Shown here piece by piece: positions 22,576 to 32,802 of a stretch of 64,000 bases of DNA (within the stretch, counting starts at the first letter, position 1; the number at the start of each line of letters is the position of its first letter). The notes under the pieces were generated by a model. That model had not been told where the DNA came from. It did not search any database and saw only the letters and a program-made list of their open reading frames with translations. The DNA is from Ustulina deusta (lineage: Eukaryota > Ascomycota > Sordariomycetes > Xylariales > Xylariaceae): positions 372,001-436,000 of the forward strand of contig JAJNNX010000017.1 in NCBI GenBank assembly GCA_023159155.1, in the 5' to 3' direction. Made by a program: the position numbers and the translations under genes.

Positions 22576-24811
22576 TGAAGTGGGTAATTGTAAGTAGATC
22601 GTGCTAGCAAAAAGGGGTACTCACCTTGCCCATATACTAGGAGATCGGTCGAACCACACTTCCTAGCATAACTAACAATTGGCACTGGGGAACCAAGCGA
22701 TCAAGAGTAAATGCAAAAATTTAATTCAACGCGAATGCTAGCCAAGGAGTTGTTGATGATTCTCAATACATAAAGGCAACGCAGTGTTTTTGGTGTTTTT
22801 TATGTTTTCTGTACGCAAAGCCACAAAGTGGCTTTCGCCCCTTATATCAAGCCACTCTATTCTACTCGCACCACTTCAATATCAACTCCTAGGTAGATGT
22901 GCGAAGTGCCCCTGGATCCACGTGGGGAGGCGGTAGCCCGGAGCTGGGCTGGGAAAAAACTGATCGCAACCGACTACAATTAGTTGATACTTATATTTCT
23001 CTGAGGCGCGGCCCTGAAGTGCAGTTCAGGAAGAGGAAACTGGACGTTTAGGGTAGTATGTGATGACGCTGCTTCCCCTAGGACAAAGATGGCGTTTCAT
23101 ATGCCGTTACCAGAGACCCCCATTGGATAATCCAGGGAGTTTCGCCCCAACAGATGTATTTATATCCACTTCTACTATATAGAAAGAGGGCAGACGAGAA
23201 AACGGCTTACGTTGTCATGTTGAACGACAGTTTTTGCGCACGACCGAGAAAACTAATGTGTAAATATACCAGACGGTTTCTTGAATAGTGGAATCAAAAC
23301 CTTGGACTCTAATCACATAGTTAGCTAATATTGAACCGCAAAAGTTTGCGTAGCTGCGTGTTTATCGCAATGATAATGTCAAACTACAAGTCGAGCCACC
23401 CATTGTTTGTAGAAGATCCTTTATTTCATGAGCCATATAAAATAGAAGCGAGTACCTAAGCTGCATAGCTCATCCATGTTGTTAATACTCTTCAAGGACT
23501 GGTGTAAAAGAAGCCAGCCCCCCACATGAGATGGAGAGCGCTTTTTGGAAATGCCGGCATCGCTTTTAAACCTAAGTCTGTCCATTGTTACGCCGTAGTG
23601 GAAACAATACCTAGCGACCTACCACTACCGCTACCCAGGCAACGACATGGCTGCTCATGTGCCAAACAATAGCCTTTATATAATGAATAAGAATTAAATA
23701 CCACGCTGTGGGCCGAAACTGGTCATAGCGGTGGCTAGATTAGACAAACTTCCATTGACACAATGGCCTTGTCAATAGCACGATCAACGTCTGTCTATGA
23801 TGACGCCTTGGATTACAACAAGGAACCAACATCGACCTTGCGGTCTTAGCGCTCTAGCTAGCCATAAATACATCGATTCGATGGCGGATCGAATCAACTC
23901 ACAGCGCTCCACGACAGCTTTGGCATACTACGACTCATGGATACCAGTGACCTTTGCCACCGAGAGCAACGGAACCCATGCCCCTCCTATCTCCCTGGAA
24001 TCAATATTCACCGTTAATAGCCATATGTTCCTGCATAGGACTGAGATGCCAAATACAGCAACGCTGCTGAAACGGCGTTCTCTATTTACCCTCGACGGGG
24101 CATGGCTATTCTACTAACCTAGGCTCTTGCAATAATGGAATGTTATCACCGAGAGCCTCAGACCATGGAAGAACGTTCACCAAGGTATTGTACTCACAAC
24201 ATTTCTTCTTGCTCCGCAAATTTTTTTTTTTTTTTGGGTCAGCTCTCTTCTCTATTGTTATTTATTCACTGTAAATCCAACTCAGGCCCCTCTGGGCCAG
24301 CCTGTCCCTTACTATATGTCAGTGAATGTCCTCGTAAGTACGTACTCGTATAATCACGTTTATTAGTACAAGGCCCTTTTTCACTTTTTCCCATTGATGT
24401 CCAGTAGTGAATGGGAAGGCAGGCGCATGAATAGCCCTAGTGCACATCGTGTAGAGAGAGAGGTACCTATGTCTCTCCCCTAGAAGGGCTCATCTCAGCA
24501 TTCAGGGAACTTATATATCTACTTACCTGCACACCCAAATGACCTGTTCTCTATTTTCCCGCAGAACTTGTCGATTTGGCCACCCTACCCATCTCCCAAC
24601 CACAATTTCTTTCCGCATGTCAAGCTATCACCTCCTCTTCATCAACTTCCGTGAAATCATTTCCGGAGACTCTCGTTCCACCTCTCCTTTGATCAATCCG
24701 AAGCTCTTGCTTCTTCCCTGGCCTCACACGCGTGCCTCCTACTGTAATCTTCATACCAAACAATCGTCACCTTTTGGTCTTGCCAAATCAGCCATCTAAG
24801 CTCAAGTCACC
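22576..24811. other. Gene-poor tract with a small hairpin element
   Basis: No gene called. A plus-strand ORF starting at ATG 23797/23800 and ending at 24117 (about 106 codons) is the longest but has no recognisable domain or splice partner. A palindromic AGCCAC...GTGGCT element lies at 22819-22833 (see the separate entry). The last ~270 bases are pyrimidine-rich and likely form the promoter and 5' leader of the zinc-finger gene. Confidence 0.45.
22819..22880. repeat. Hairpin-containing dispersed element, copy 1
   Basis: AGCCACAAAGTGGCT (a 6-bp inverted repeat with a 3-base loop) is followed after a few bases by CCCCTTAT and AAGCCACT. The same order of blocks occurs at 41838-41893. Conservation outside these blocks is weak. 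Confidence 0.4.
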
Positions 24812-25857
24812 ATGGTAGGTACCATTACATATCCGATTTCTAACTGATTATTGTACTTGTTTGTACTCATGCCCACGGCGCAGAATCCCGTCGAGAACCC
24901 ACTCCCAGCCTCGAGTGTCACCATGGCCTCCCACGCGGAGCCCAGAACCCGGGGGTAAGCCCCCTGCAGCTCCATGAACATCTCAGTCTTCGGCTAATAT
25001 TAATGCTTCCTAGCCGTCCTGGGCCAAGATCCGGCTTGTTCCCGTGCGGGGAGTGTGGCAAGATCCTATCGCGACGCGACGCGCTAGTCCGGCACGTCAG
25101 ACTCCTGCACGGCGGGGGCGAGAACTACTGGTGCCATGAAGCCCAATGTGTGCAGATCAAGAAGGGCTTTCGGCGCTTCCACGACTTCAAGAAGCACATG
25201 CTGCAGGTCCACAACATCGCCGTCTCCGCCATCCGTCCCGCTCGCGTGGGTCGCCGCAACCGCGACCGCCCCAGCGCCACCCAATCTCCACTCCCACAGC
25301 AGCACGGGCTCGAGGTCGAGCCTCGCGACGAGGTCCAACCCAAGGTCCAACCCGAGGTCCAATCCGAGGTCCAATCCGAGGCGCACTACCTGCCTCAAAG
25401 CTCGACCCAGCACATCCCTCAACAGACAGCCCCATATGCAACCCCGCAGGCGCCGGTTCCGCGCTACGTGCCCGACCTGCAGTACATCGGCAGCCCAGCC
25501 TTCAAGCCCACAGACTGGTACTACCCCGTGCGAGCCACCCCAGCCCCGGCCGCGGCCACAACCCCCTCGCAAACACCCCCCTTCATCAACGCCGCACTCG
25601 CACGAGCAACCGCCACCGCCACGGCGCAGCAAAGCCTCCTGTTGGAGGCCGCCATGCGGAACCCCGGCGCCTTCGGCGGCACCCAGTTCGCGCAGCTGCT
25701 CGGCGCGAGGATGATGGCTGCCGATCACCAGCAGCAGCAGCAGAGCGAGCGGTTCCGCGGCGGGGCGGCGACTTTCGTTTTGCCGATGCGGCCGGCGCGG
25801 CAAGCGGGCCCACGCTACAGCGGATACGGCGACGCGGCGTCGTGGGGCGGACAATGA
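24812..25857 (+). CDS. C2H2 zinc-finger protein, putative DNA-binding regulator
   Basis: Predicted 305-aa protein. Preferred model: exon 1 is just the ATG (24812-24814), exon 2 24884-24954, exon 3 25014-25857; total 918 nt. The first intron has GTAGGT, a CTAACTGAT branch site and GCGCAG. A start at ATG 24923 in exon 2 is an in-frame alternative that loses 14 residues. Finger 1 has C36, C39, H52 and H57 (CGECGK...VRHVRLLH). Finger 2 has the pattern CHEAQC...FKKHMLQVH with a wider cysteine spacing. After a basic stretch (GRRNRDR) the protein is low complexity: a VQ-x-E repeat, Pro/Ala/Thr-rich regions and a Q5 run, typical of a transcription-factor activation or disordered region. Likely nuclear. 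GC content is much higher than in flanking DNA. Target genes cannot be inferred. Confidence 0.82.
25330..25377 (+). repeat. Four-copy 12-bp in-frame tandem repeat
   Basis: Four near-identical 12-mers of the type GAGGTCCAACCC/GAGGTCCAATCC encode a VQPE/VQSE repeat in the zinc-finger protein. The period is a multiple of three, so copy-number change would keep frame. Confidence 0.85.
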
Positions 25858-26459
25858 AATCTGGCCGCTTCGCCGGATGGCGTGTACGTATTGAGTGGGC
25901 GAGGTCGTATTATGTGTGGTTAGTGTGAGTAGGTACCCGGGGCCTCGCGACAGCCGGGGTTTTCAGCACATGCTGTCTGTCTGTCGGTTGGCGATGCTTC
26001 GCTTGGGGATCTCGGGTCCGCTTGCACGCTGCGACGATGATCGGGGGGGGATATATACCATATCAAGGCATTGCGGCCGCACCCCGTCTTCTGTCGACTA
26101 CTGGCTTATACTATTAGCTTCTCATGTAATTATTTCCTTTGGTTGCCCCCTGTGGCGGAGTACTCGTGTGGCAGACACGACCTAATGTGGACAGCACGGG
26201 AGTCGGGACGATGACACGGCATCGAAGAGTGTTGGGAATGATTGGCAGATGATGATACTGCTCTACGGCATGTAAGATAATATCCAATATCACGTACGAT
26301 GTACACTATAATTTCCGCCGTCTTTGTGTTTACATCTTCCGAGTGATTGGCATGCGATTCGATGCGTCTAACCAAGCAGACCTTACCCAAAGCTCACTAC
26401 ACACACCTTCGGAATCTAAATATCACATGGATAAACCCCACCACACCACACCCGAGCCC
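25858..26459. other. Convergent intergenic region
   Basis: About 600 bp between the 3' ends of the zinc-finger gene (plus) and the HNH gene (minus). No additional gene is seen; it presumably holds both terminators. An 8-base G run lies near 26043. Confidence 0.45.
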
Positions 26460-27338
26460 CTACCGTCCCTTCCACCTCAACCTCGCAACCCATCCAGCCC
26501 ACCTCCGGACCTCCTCCTCCGCCAAGAGCAACTCGACAGTGTAGAATCTGCGTGCGAGCTCCTCGTGCGCCGCAAAGCGATGCACGAAGCGATGACAGGC
26601 GCCGCACAGCCACGCGACGTTCTGCAGATCGCACTCGCGGTGCCAGCCGCGCCTGACGGCCTTGGCGTGCACGAAGCGCGGGATGAGGTGATGGTAGGAC
26701 AGGTTGATCCAGTCGCGGCCGCAGATCTCGCACGCGTCGGCGCGCGTCGTGCTCGGGGGTGGCGGGGCCGTGGACAGGCTCGTGAGGAACGCTGTCAGCA
26801 CCGGCGCTAGGAACTCGTCTATGCCTTGCTTTTGCTCGTGCGTTATTCCGTATGCTGTGAGCGAGTCCGCGATGCCTGGTTCTAGATTCGGCAGACGCAT
26901 GCTGATGTCTGCGCCTGTGAGGGGCAGGGCGTATTGTGCTTGTAGTGCGGGCGAGGCGATGTAGTCGTGGTAGTCGATTGTTTTGAGTTCTGGTGGTAGA
27001 CAGGCGAAGGTTTCGGTCGCGATGTAATCTGTGAAATCGGCGAGGTCGTCGCTCGAGATACTGTTCTCGCCTGCCTCGTCCTCTTGGGATTCCACGTATG
27101 ATCCTGTAGATTGCTCTGCGAAGTCTGAGTCTTGGCTGTGCACCTCGTGGTCTTTCCCTTTTTTTATGGGCCCAATATGAGATGGCGATGAGACGACGGC
27201 CTCCTTTTTCGACTTGGCCTTCGTCCGACGACGAGGTTTGGTCTTCGGCTCTGAGATCTTCTCAAGGAGCGCAGTGGCGAGACAGTCCCGGAACAACTCA
27301 TAATTTCGTTGCTGATCTTCTAGTATAGACGTTGACAT
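26460..27338 (-). CDS. HNH-nuclease-domain protein
   Basis: Single-exon gene for a 292-aa protein starting at ATG 27338. Residues ~30-45 are strongly basic (KPRRRTKAKSKK), a likely nuclear-localisation signal. Residues ~60-100 are acidic and Ser-rich, probably disordered, and ~100-200 look folded but unassigned. The C-terminal region carries an HNH motif: CEICGRDW (C203, C206), a His pair HH at 216-217, a conserved N240 in LQNVAWLC, then C245, C248 and H249 with H253 following. The paired cysteines would bind structural zinc; H217, N240 and H249 are candidates for the metal-dependent catalytic set. The domain class cuts or nicks nucleic acid in many proteins, but for this fungal family the substrate is unknown and catalysis is not shown. 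The gene is GC-rich at its 3' end and convergent with the zinc-finger gene. Confidence 0.85.
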   Translation of the reverse strand: MSTSILEDQQRNYELFRDCLATALLEKISEPKTKPRRRTKAKSKKEAVVSSPSHIGPIKKGKDHEVHSQDSDFAEQSTGSYVESQEDEAGENSISSDDLADFTDYIATETFACLPPELKTIDYHDYIASPALQAQYALPLTGADISMRLPNLEPGIADSLTAYGITHEQKQGIDEFLAPVLTAFLTSLSTAPPPPSTTRADACEICGRDWINLSYHHLIPRFVHAKAVRRGWHRECDLQNVAWLCGACHRFVHRFAAHEELARRFYTVELLLAEEEVRRWAGWVARLRWKGR

Positions 27339-27980
27339 TGGAAAACCCCTGGACTGCTAAGACTCGGGCGTGTAAGTGTAAGTTTCCACGTGACAACGTG
27401 GTATCATGACTCTCGCTTAACCTCACTTGACCTAAGCATTGAGATTTACCATCAGTAGAGAATTCTGCCTCGCTAGGCCCATGACAACCTACCGCGATTT
27501 TAAGATTCGTCCTTCACTATATGGGCCGCCACCAGAAGACCTTCGTGTTTCACCTAGGTAGCTCACTTGGATGAGGCGAGAAGTGAGGCTTATTGCATGT
27601 ATATTGTTAGTAAGCCTGGTGTTGATTGATTGGCGATCCTCTTTCCCAAAGGGGTAAATAGCTACCCCGCAATCTCGGGAAACGCTACCGTTGAATGACA
27701 GGTCAGCTTTGTCGCATAACCTGGAGGGGTTATATGATCCGTAAGCATAGATGGAGAACGTCATCACCTTCTTCGCTGCTCTATTCCACCTTATAAACAA
27801 CTCATGTCATCCCATTGACGGTGTAGTCGATAATTCCACATCCAACTTTTCTCGCAGCTTCGTTTCTCCGACTGAGTCACGCTCCGGAGCGGGTCGCTCA
27901 GCCGCTCTACACTAGACTAGGGGGTGCTAAAACCAGCTCCCGAACCAGTCTACAAGGTAAAAGCAGTAAGTTTAGCAACC
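27339..27980. promoter_or_regulatory. Divergent intergenic region (HNH / HAD)
   Basis: About 640 bp between the start of the HNH gene and the start of the HAD hydrolase gene, which diverge, so promoters for both should lie here. A minus-strand ORF at 27489-27800 has no recognisable content. No specific operator identified. Confidence 0.4.
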
Positions 27981-28765
27981 ATGGAGTCCACCAAGAAGGT
28001 CGTCATCGCTTTCGACCTGTACGGGACATTATTGTCCACAGAATCGATAGCCGATGAGCTAGCCAAGATCTACGGGGGGGACAGAGCGCAATCCCTGGCG
28101 GCGGTGTGGCGACGGTATCAGCTTGAATACACGTGGAGGATCAATAGCATGGGTTGGTCAGGAATTTCCCTCGCATATAAACTCATGGAAAGTGGCCGGG
28201 TCTGATAAGGGTCCCAGGACAGTATAGGACGTTCAGCGAAATCACTCGTAGTGCACTTGCTCATGCAGTCGCCGAGCATGATCTGATTCTCGCAGCACGC
28301 GATGCCGAGAAGCTCATGACTGCATATGACGCGCTACATGTCTTTTCTGATATACCAGCAGCAATGCAATTATTACAAGAGAATAGGGAGGCCGTGGATG
28401 CGTGTATCTTCTCGAATGGCACCGACGACATGGTCGGTGGTTCTATCCGAACTTCGCCTGAATTGGGGCCTAATGCCGATATATTTCGGTCGTTCATCAC
28501 GGTTGATGGGCTGAAATGCTTCAAGCCGGACCCGAGGACATATGCACATCTAGTGGAGCAAAGTGGCAAGAAGGGACATCCGGGAGACGTCTGGGTTGTG
28601 AGTGCGAACCCATTCGACGTCGTTGGCGCCAAGGCGGCCGGCCTCAAGACTGCCTTCATCGATCGGCCGAGTCGGGGTTGGATCGATCGACTAGATGAGC
28701 TGCACATGCCTTCATTGATCGCCGGTAGTGTCGATCAAGCAATTCAATTCATTCTCGCCTATTAG
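27981..28765 (+). CDS. HAD-superfamily hydrolase, haloacid dehalogenase type II-like
   Basis: Predicted 239-aa protein from exons 27981-28152 and 28218-28765. The 65-nt intron starts GTTGGT and ends CCCAG, joining ATG-G to GA-CAG in frame; length is normal for L-2-haloacid dehalogenases (220-250 aa). Motif I is FDLYGTLL with nucleophile D12 in the DxYGT form typical of the dehalogenase branch, not the DxDxT of phosphatases. Motif II is CIFSNGTDD, motif III the lysine in FKPDPRTY, and motif IV SANPFDVVGAKAAGL followed by the aromatic/acidic tail. This suggests hydrolytic dehalogenation of a 2-haloacid or a related small molecule in the cytosol; actual substrates of fungal members are mostly unknown. 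Convergent with the DJ-1/PfpI gene, whose stop is 137 bp away. Confidence 0.9.
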
Positions 28766-28901
28766 TCCCCCTGTCCCAAAATAGTAGGGAGATAGGGAGG
28801 CGGGTAATGAAACATTGGTATCTCATGTCATCGTCGTGACTTTCGTATTATCATAGTTTTACACCAGCTCTCCAGCTGCCCCTCACTCACACTTCATGAC
28901 A

Positions 28902-29953
28902 TCATACGATCCTGTTGAAACTCTCAAGAAGCTTGATTATTTCTTCGGCAAAGAGCTCTGCGTCACCAGGGTACCGGGCACTGATATAGTTGTAGTTCTC
29001 ATCCTCAACCACAAAGCTATCGGCTTTCGTCAGTGAAGTCATCCGACGGGGTTAAAGCTTGCTAGGAAATGGGTTGACACGTACGGGCCAGGATTTAGGG
29101 TCGACTTGAATTGGGCCGGGCTTGCGAGGGCCTTGGTTACCTACCACGACAGACGCTGTTAGAGATAGCCATCATGACACGTGGGATATATGGCATGACC
29201 AACTTACCGATTCCTGCACATTCGCACTGCCGTGGCCGAAAGTCTTGTAGTAATCACCGAGGAAAGCGCGCGTACCCCAGTAGGCACCCTGTTCGAACCG
29301 AGTGGGCAGTGCTGTGGTCACACAATCGTGTATAACGCTGCGACCGTCCGCGTCTTTGGATTCGGACAAGACCATGACGCCATGGCATACAGCGGCCACG
29401 ACCTTGCGACCGGGCTTCTTCGTCTTGGGGAAGTAGTCGAGCATGAGCTTGTGGACGATGGGCGACTCGATGACCTGTCGGACGCTCTTTTCGTGTCCGC
29501 CGGGAAGGACAACAAGGTCGTAGGGATCGAGCGAGAAGTCGGGGGCGGACCACGAGTGGGGATGGAGTATCTCCTCGCTCCGCTGCATCTTCTTGTAGGT
29601 GGCGACAACCTCTTTCGTTGCGCCCTGCCTTCGGTGTTACTGAGATGTAGATAGAGCGCGCCAGACAACGCGACATACCAGCAGTTTCTGAGTGACACCT
29701 TCAACCATCTTTTTGTCGCATTGTGGAACTTTGCCGTTCTCGGTCGCAAAACTGACTTCGTACCCGGCAGTCTTGAAGGCGGCCCAGGGCACGGCGGTTT
29801 CTGCGATCAAGAAGTTAGCGCTTCTCTACCAAGGGCCGCGACTGTAGCATTGATGTGCGCACCGGTTGGATCGTGGCCATAATCGGCCATGACGAAGATG
29901 GCCTTGGGTGTCGCAATCGACGTCCCAGGATTCAGGATCTGCGGTTCCTCCAT
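28902..29953 (-). CDS. DJ-1/PfpI (class I glutamine amidotransferase-like) protein, 5 exons
   Basis: Predicted 266-aa protein; exons 29953-29863, 29800-29679, 29624-29208, 29140-29085, 29016-28902, in frame throughout (801 nt). Start at ATG 29953 (MEEPQILNPG) is the first in-frame methionine. The DJ-1/PfpI fold is shown by IFVMADYGHDPTE near the start, VVLPGGHE at ~109-116 and the nucleophile-elbow AAVCHGVM with Cys151 followed by His152. This matches the ThiJ/Hsp31-like branch seen in fungi, where members act as glyoxalase III, chaperones or redox-responsive proteins; which activity applies cannot be told from sequence. No signal peptide, so probably cytosolic. The third and fourth introns were placed by branch site and frame and are the least certain part. 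Convergent with the HAD gene. Confidence 0.9.
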
Positions 29954-30982
29954 GTCTGGGAGCCTCTGGTGTACGTGGTTGTCGATGGCAGTTTCCAGGA
30001 TTCCCTCCTTGCGCAAATAGAATCCGGAAGAAGAACCAACAAGAATTGGGCAGGTTTAAATGTTGTGAAAAGTTGGCGGAATGATCACGGCACAACCTAC
30101 ATGTCGATAGTGGGCAGCGACCTGGTGTAAATGGGTACCTACCGAGGTACATTGAGCTAGCTACCTGAGGTACCTAGGTACCTAATCTATAAAATAGCGC
30201 CCAGGTGTAACAACATTAGGCATATCAGCTCTAGCGCTGTTAAGCGGACAGATAATAGATAGACAATAGGTTCGAATCCTCTTAACGCTACTTAGTAGGT
30301 AGCATTTGTTGGTTGCCCTTTTTTTTTCTAGTATATATCTAAGTACTTAGGTACTGAACTCCTGGGCACTGACTGCACGTTCTACTGCAGCATGCGTCAT
30401 CGGCCCAAGCCCCAACTATTATTATACATTAGGTATTATTTCGAGGTTTGTTACTCACGACTTGCTGAGCCACGATCGTGTGGCGCATTATCGGCACATC
30501 TTACCCGGTGACGCTCCCTGGAGCCTGTCGACTAGGCAGGTCAGGTACCACAGCATCCCAGCAAAATCCCCCCACCAATCTTGTACCGTACTCAGTTCTC
30601 CGGGTGCACATGCTTAATGATCGCTGGTCAGCTGAACGCATTTCAGCCAACAGAATGGTGATGCTCTCGACTTATTTAGTGGCTATCCGCGGCATCGCCA
30701 TGTGAGCACCGCAAAGCGACCCCAGATACAATGTATAAGATCCCAGAAAAGAAAGACGCCAACGCTGACAGACCAGTCAGACAAAATGCCAAGGCACACC
30801 CAAAGGACTCTGGCGGCGGGTCACCGTCACCCTGGTTTATCGTGTCGGTAATTATTTATAAATTGCAACTAACTGCAACTATTTCAGAGCGAACATCATG
30901 GCTGTTGCTTTTACCTTTTCTTCTTTCTTCCCCTTAATATTTACGACAACCTGCAAGGACGCGTCTTGGTGGCCCTATCGTG
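29954..30982. promoter_or_regulatory. Divergent intergenic region with TACCTAGGTA motifs and a B-box
   Basis: About 1 kb between the DJ-1/PfpI start (minus) and the lipase-like gene start (plus). It holds several copies of the TACCT/AGGTA motif around 30128-30182, including the palindrome TACCTAGGTA, and an exact tRNA-type B-box at 30269. No protein gene is supported. Confidence 0.45.
30269..30279 (+). promoter_or_regulatory. Isolated RNA polymerase III B-box-like sequence
   Basis: GGTTCGAATCC matches the TFIIIC B-box consensus exactly. Flanking AGCGCTG...CGCT can form only an imperfect acceptor-like stem, and the span (~58 nt) is too short for a tRNA, so this is a tRNA fossil or an extra TFIIIC site rather than a tRNA gene. 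Confidence 0.35.
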
Positions 30983-32649
30983 ATGAAGGACGAAGAGACC
31001 CGCAGGCATGTCGGCGATCGTACCGAGTTCTTCGGCTCCCAGGTCGGCGGCGAGTCTGTCATCAGCTACAGCTACACTGATCTGCCTTGGAAACTCGTCG
31101 CCTACGATATCAAGTACTTCTTCACCTTCGCCTGGGCGCTTCCCTGGATACTGTGGCCTGTGAGGCCATGCGACGGCGGTCACTTCGATGAGTTGTTTTT
31201 GACCGCCGAGAACATCTGGTGTATATTCATACACGTCGTTCTCTTCATATTGCAGCTGTTATTCCTCATTTCGTTGCCTATAGCCTTCCTGCTCCCTGGG
31301 TATCTATTTATAGCTGCACTGGGCCTTTTCTTCCTTGTCAACGGGTTACTTTGCCGTTGCTTGAACGGGAACACGATCATTTATGAGTCGGATCCAAAAT
31401 ATGCCCCGGCTCTGCCTGAGCATCAGCATGAGCAGTGGGTTTTCCTGAATGGAGTAGCTGTAGGGTACGTTATTATCCCCGACTATGGCGCGTCAACTAG
31501 TCTGGACACCGTGACTAACATGAATGTGCCAGTGAGACCTGGTTGCAGAGTAACATCAATCGCCTGGCTCTCACCTTTAAGCGGCCCGTTCTCGGTATAC
31601 ATAATCGCACTACAGGCATCATTTTTGACGTGATAGAATGCCTCATTCAGCGGAATTTTGGCTATGCAACCAGCGATGTTCGGCTGGCCTATAAGATCCT
31701 TAAGGAGAAACTTTATAGCCCCCAATATTCCAAAATTGTGTTTATCCTTCACTCTCAGGGCGGCGTTGAAGGAGGACTTGTCCTGGACTGGCTGCTCCAG
31801 GAATTGCCTCAGGACTTGCTTGTGAAACTCGAGGTTTACACCTTTGGCAACGCGGCTAATCACTTCAATAATCCACATCGCCACATCCAGTCTCAGGAGG
31901 AAGAGAAAAAGCACCCGAACTCCGGAACCCAGGTACCCGAGGTAATCACTGATATCCCAATTACTGACTCGCCTATCCAAATGAAAACACCATCACTACC
32001 AGGGCAATTATCAAATATTTCGGATTTGCCTCCCGCGAATACGGATCACCCGCAACCCCTGGCTACCCTCACCAACGGCACGAGGACCCCACCGCGACGA
32101 ACACACACAATCCCGACTTCTGATAGGGCCATTGGACACGTAGAGCATTACGCCCACACGACCGATTTCGTCGCAATTTGGGGTCTATTGCATTTTGTCA
32201 CCAATGAACGGGCATCACCGGAAATGCCGCGCTTCATCGGCCGCGTCTTTAGCCGCGTCTCGTCTCGTGGCGGACACCAGTTCTGTCAACATTATCTAAA
32301 CGGAATGTTTCCCCTAGCTCGAAACGATGAAGGGGAGTTCACGGGCTGCGCAGAGCGCAATGACTTCATGGATAGTGCTGTCGAGATCGCCAAGAGGGGC
32401 ACTGAGAGGGAGAATGCGCGGGAAGGCTTGGACAACAGCTGGGCTATGATCAGGCTCGCTGGAGACCCTGACAGCGCGCTCCCGTCAGAGGTAGCAGTTC
32501 ACGGGACATTCTACGGGAGCTTTCACGGGAGTCTTCGCGGAAGAAGTTTCCATAGTGACGACCAAGACTTATTTGATGGAACGGTCAAAGTGAGACATCT
32601 CAGTAGGCTCTGGCAGTACAGGAACGGGCGCAGTCCACCTGATATTTGA
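30983..32649 (+). CDS. Lipase-like (alpha/beta-hydrolase) membrane protein
   Basis: Predicted 532-aa protein, exons 30983-31464 and 31533-32649; the 68-nt intron (GTACGT, branch GACTAAC, CCAG) joins GG to T-GAG and yields NGVAVGETWLQSN. Residues ~55-135 contain hydrophobic segments, including a long one (FIHVVLFILQLLFLISLPIAF followed by LFIAALGLFFLV), so it is probably membrane-anchored. Further on, LHSQGG at 233-238 sits after a beta-strand-like KIVFI, as in the nucleophile elbow of alpha/beta hydrolases; the first glycine of GxSxG is replaced by Leu, but Ser235 is present. Two His-rich stretches (GHVEHYAHTTDF, GGHQFCQHYL) could supply the catalytic His. Residues ~285-365 are a Pro/Thr-rich linker. 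Membrane lipase or acyl hydrolase is the most likely role; not shown. ATG at 30983 is the first in frame. Confidence 0.78.
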
Positions 32650-32802
32650 CGAAGCTTAGCTGGAGGGGTGACGATGTAATTAGTGGTACAGCACACGAAG
32701 CATACAGGCGCATGGTTGCATTCTAAGGGAAATCCTCCAGTTGTTGTAAAGAGGCGGTCGATACCCAGATTTTGGCGGGATATACTAAATCCTCGATAGA
32801 TT

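Noticed and set aside
23797..24117. ORF of ~106 codons in the gene-poor tract
   Set aside because: No recognisable motif and several overlapping frames; could be a relic but not supported.
25084..25854. Minus-strand ORF opposite the zinc-finger gene
   Set aside because: Shadow of a GC-rich, repetitive exon; no motifs.
30233..30295. Possible tRNA gene around an exact B-box
   Set aside because: Only about 58 nt between the acceptor-like ends, no D-arm or anticodon arm can be drawn, and the T-stem pairs poorly.
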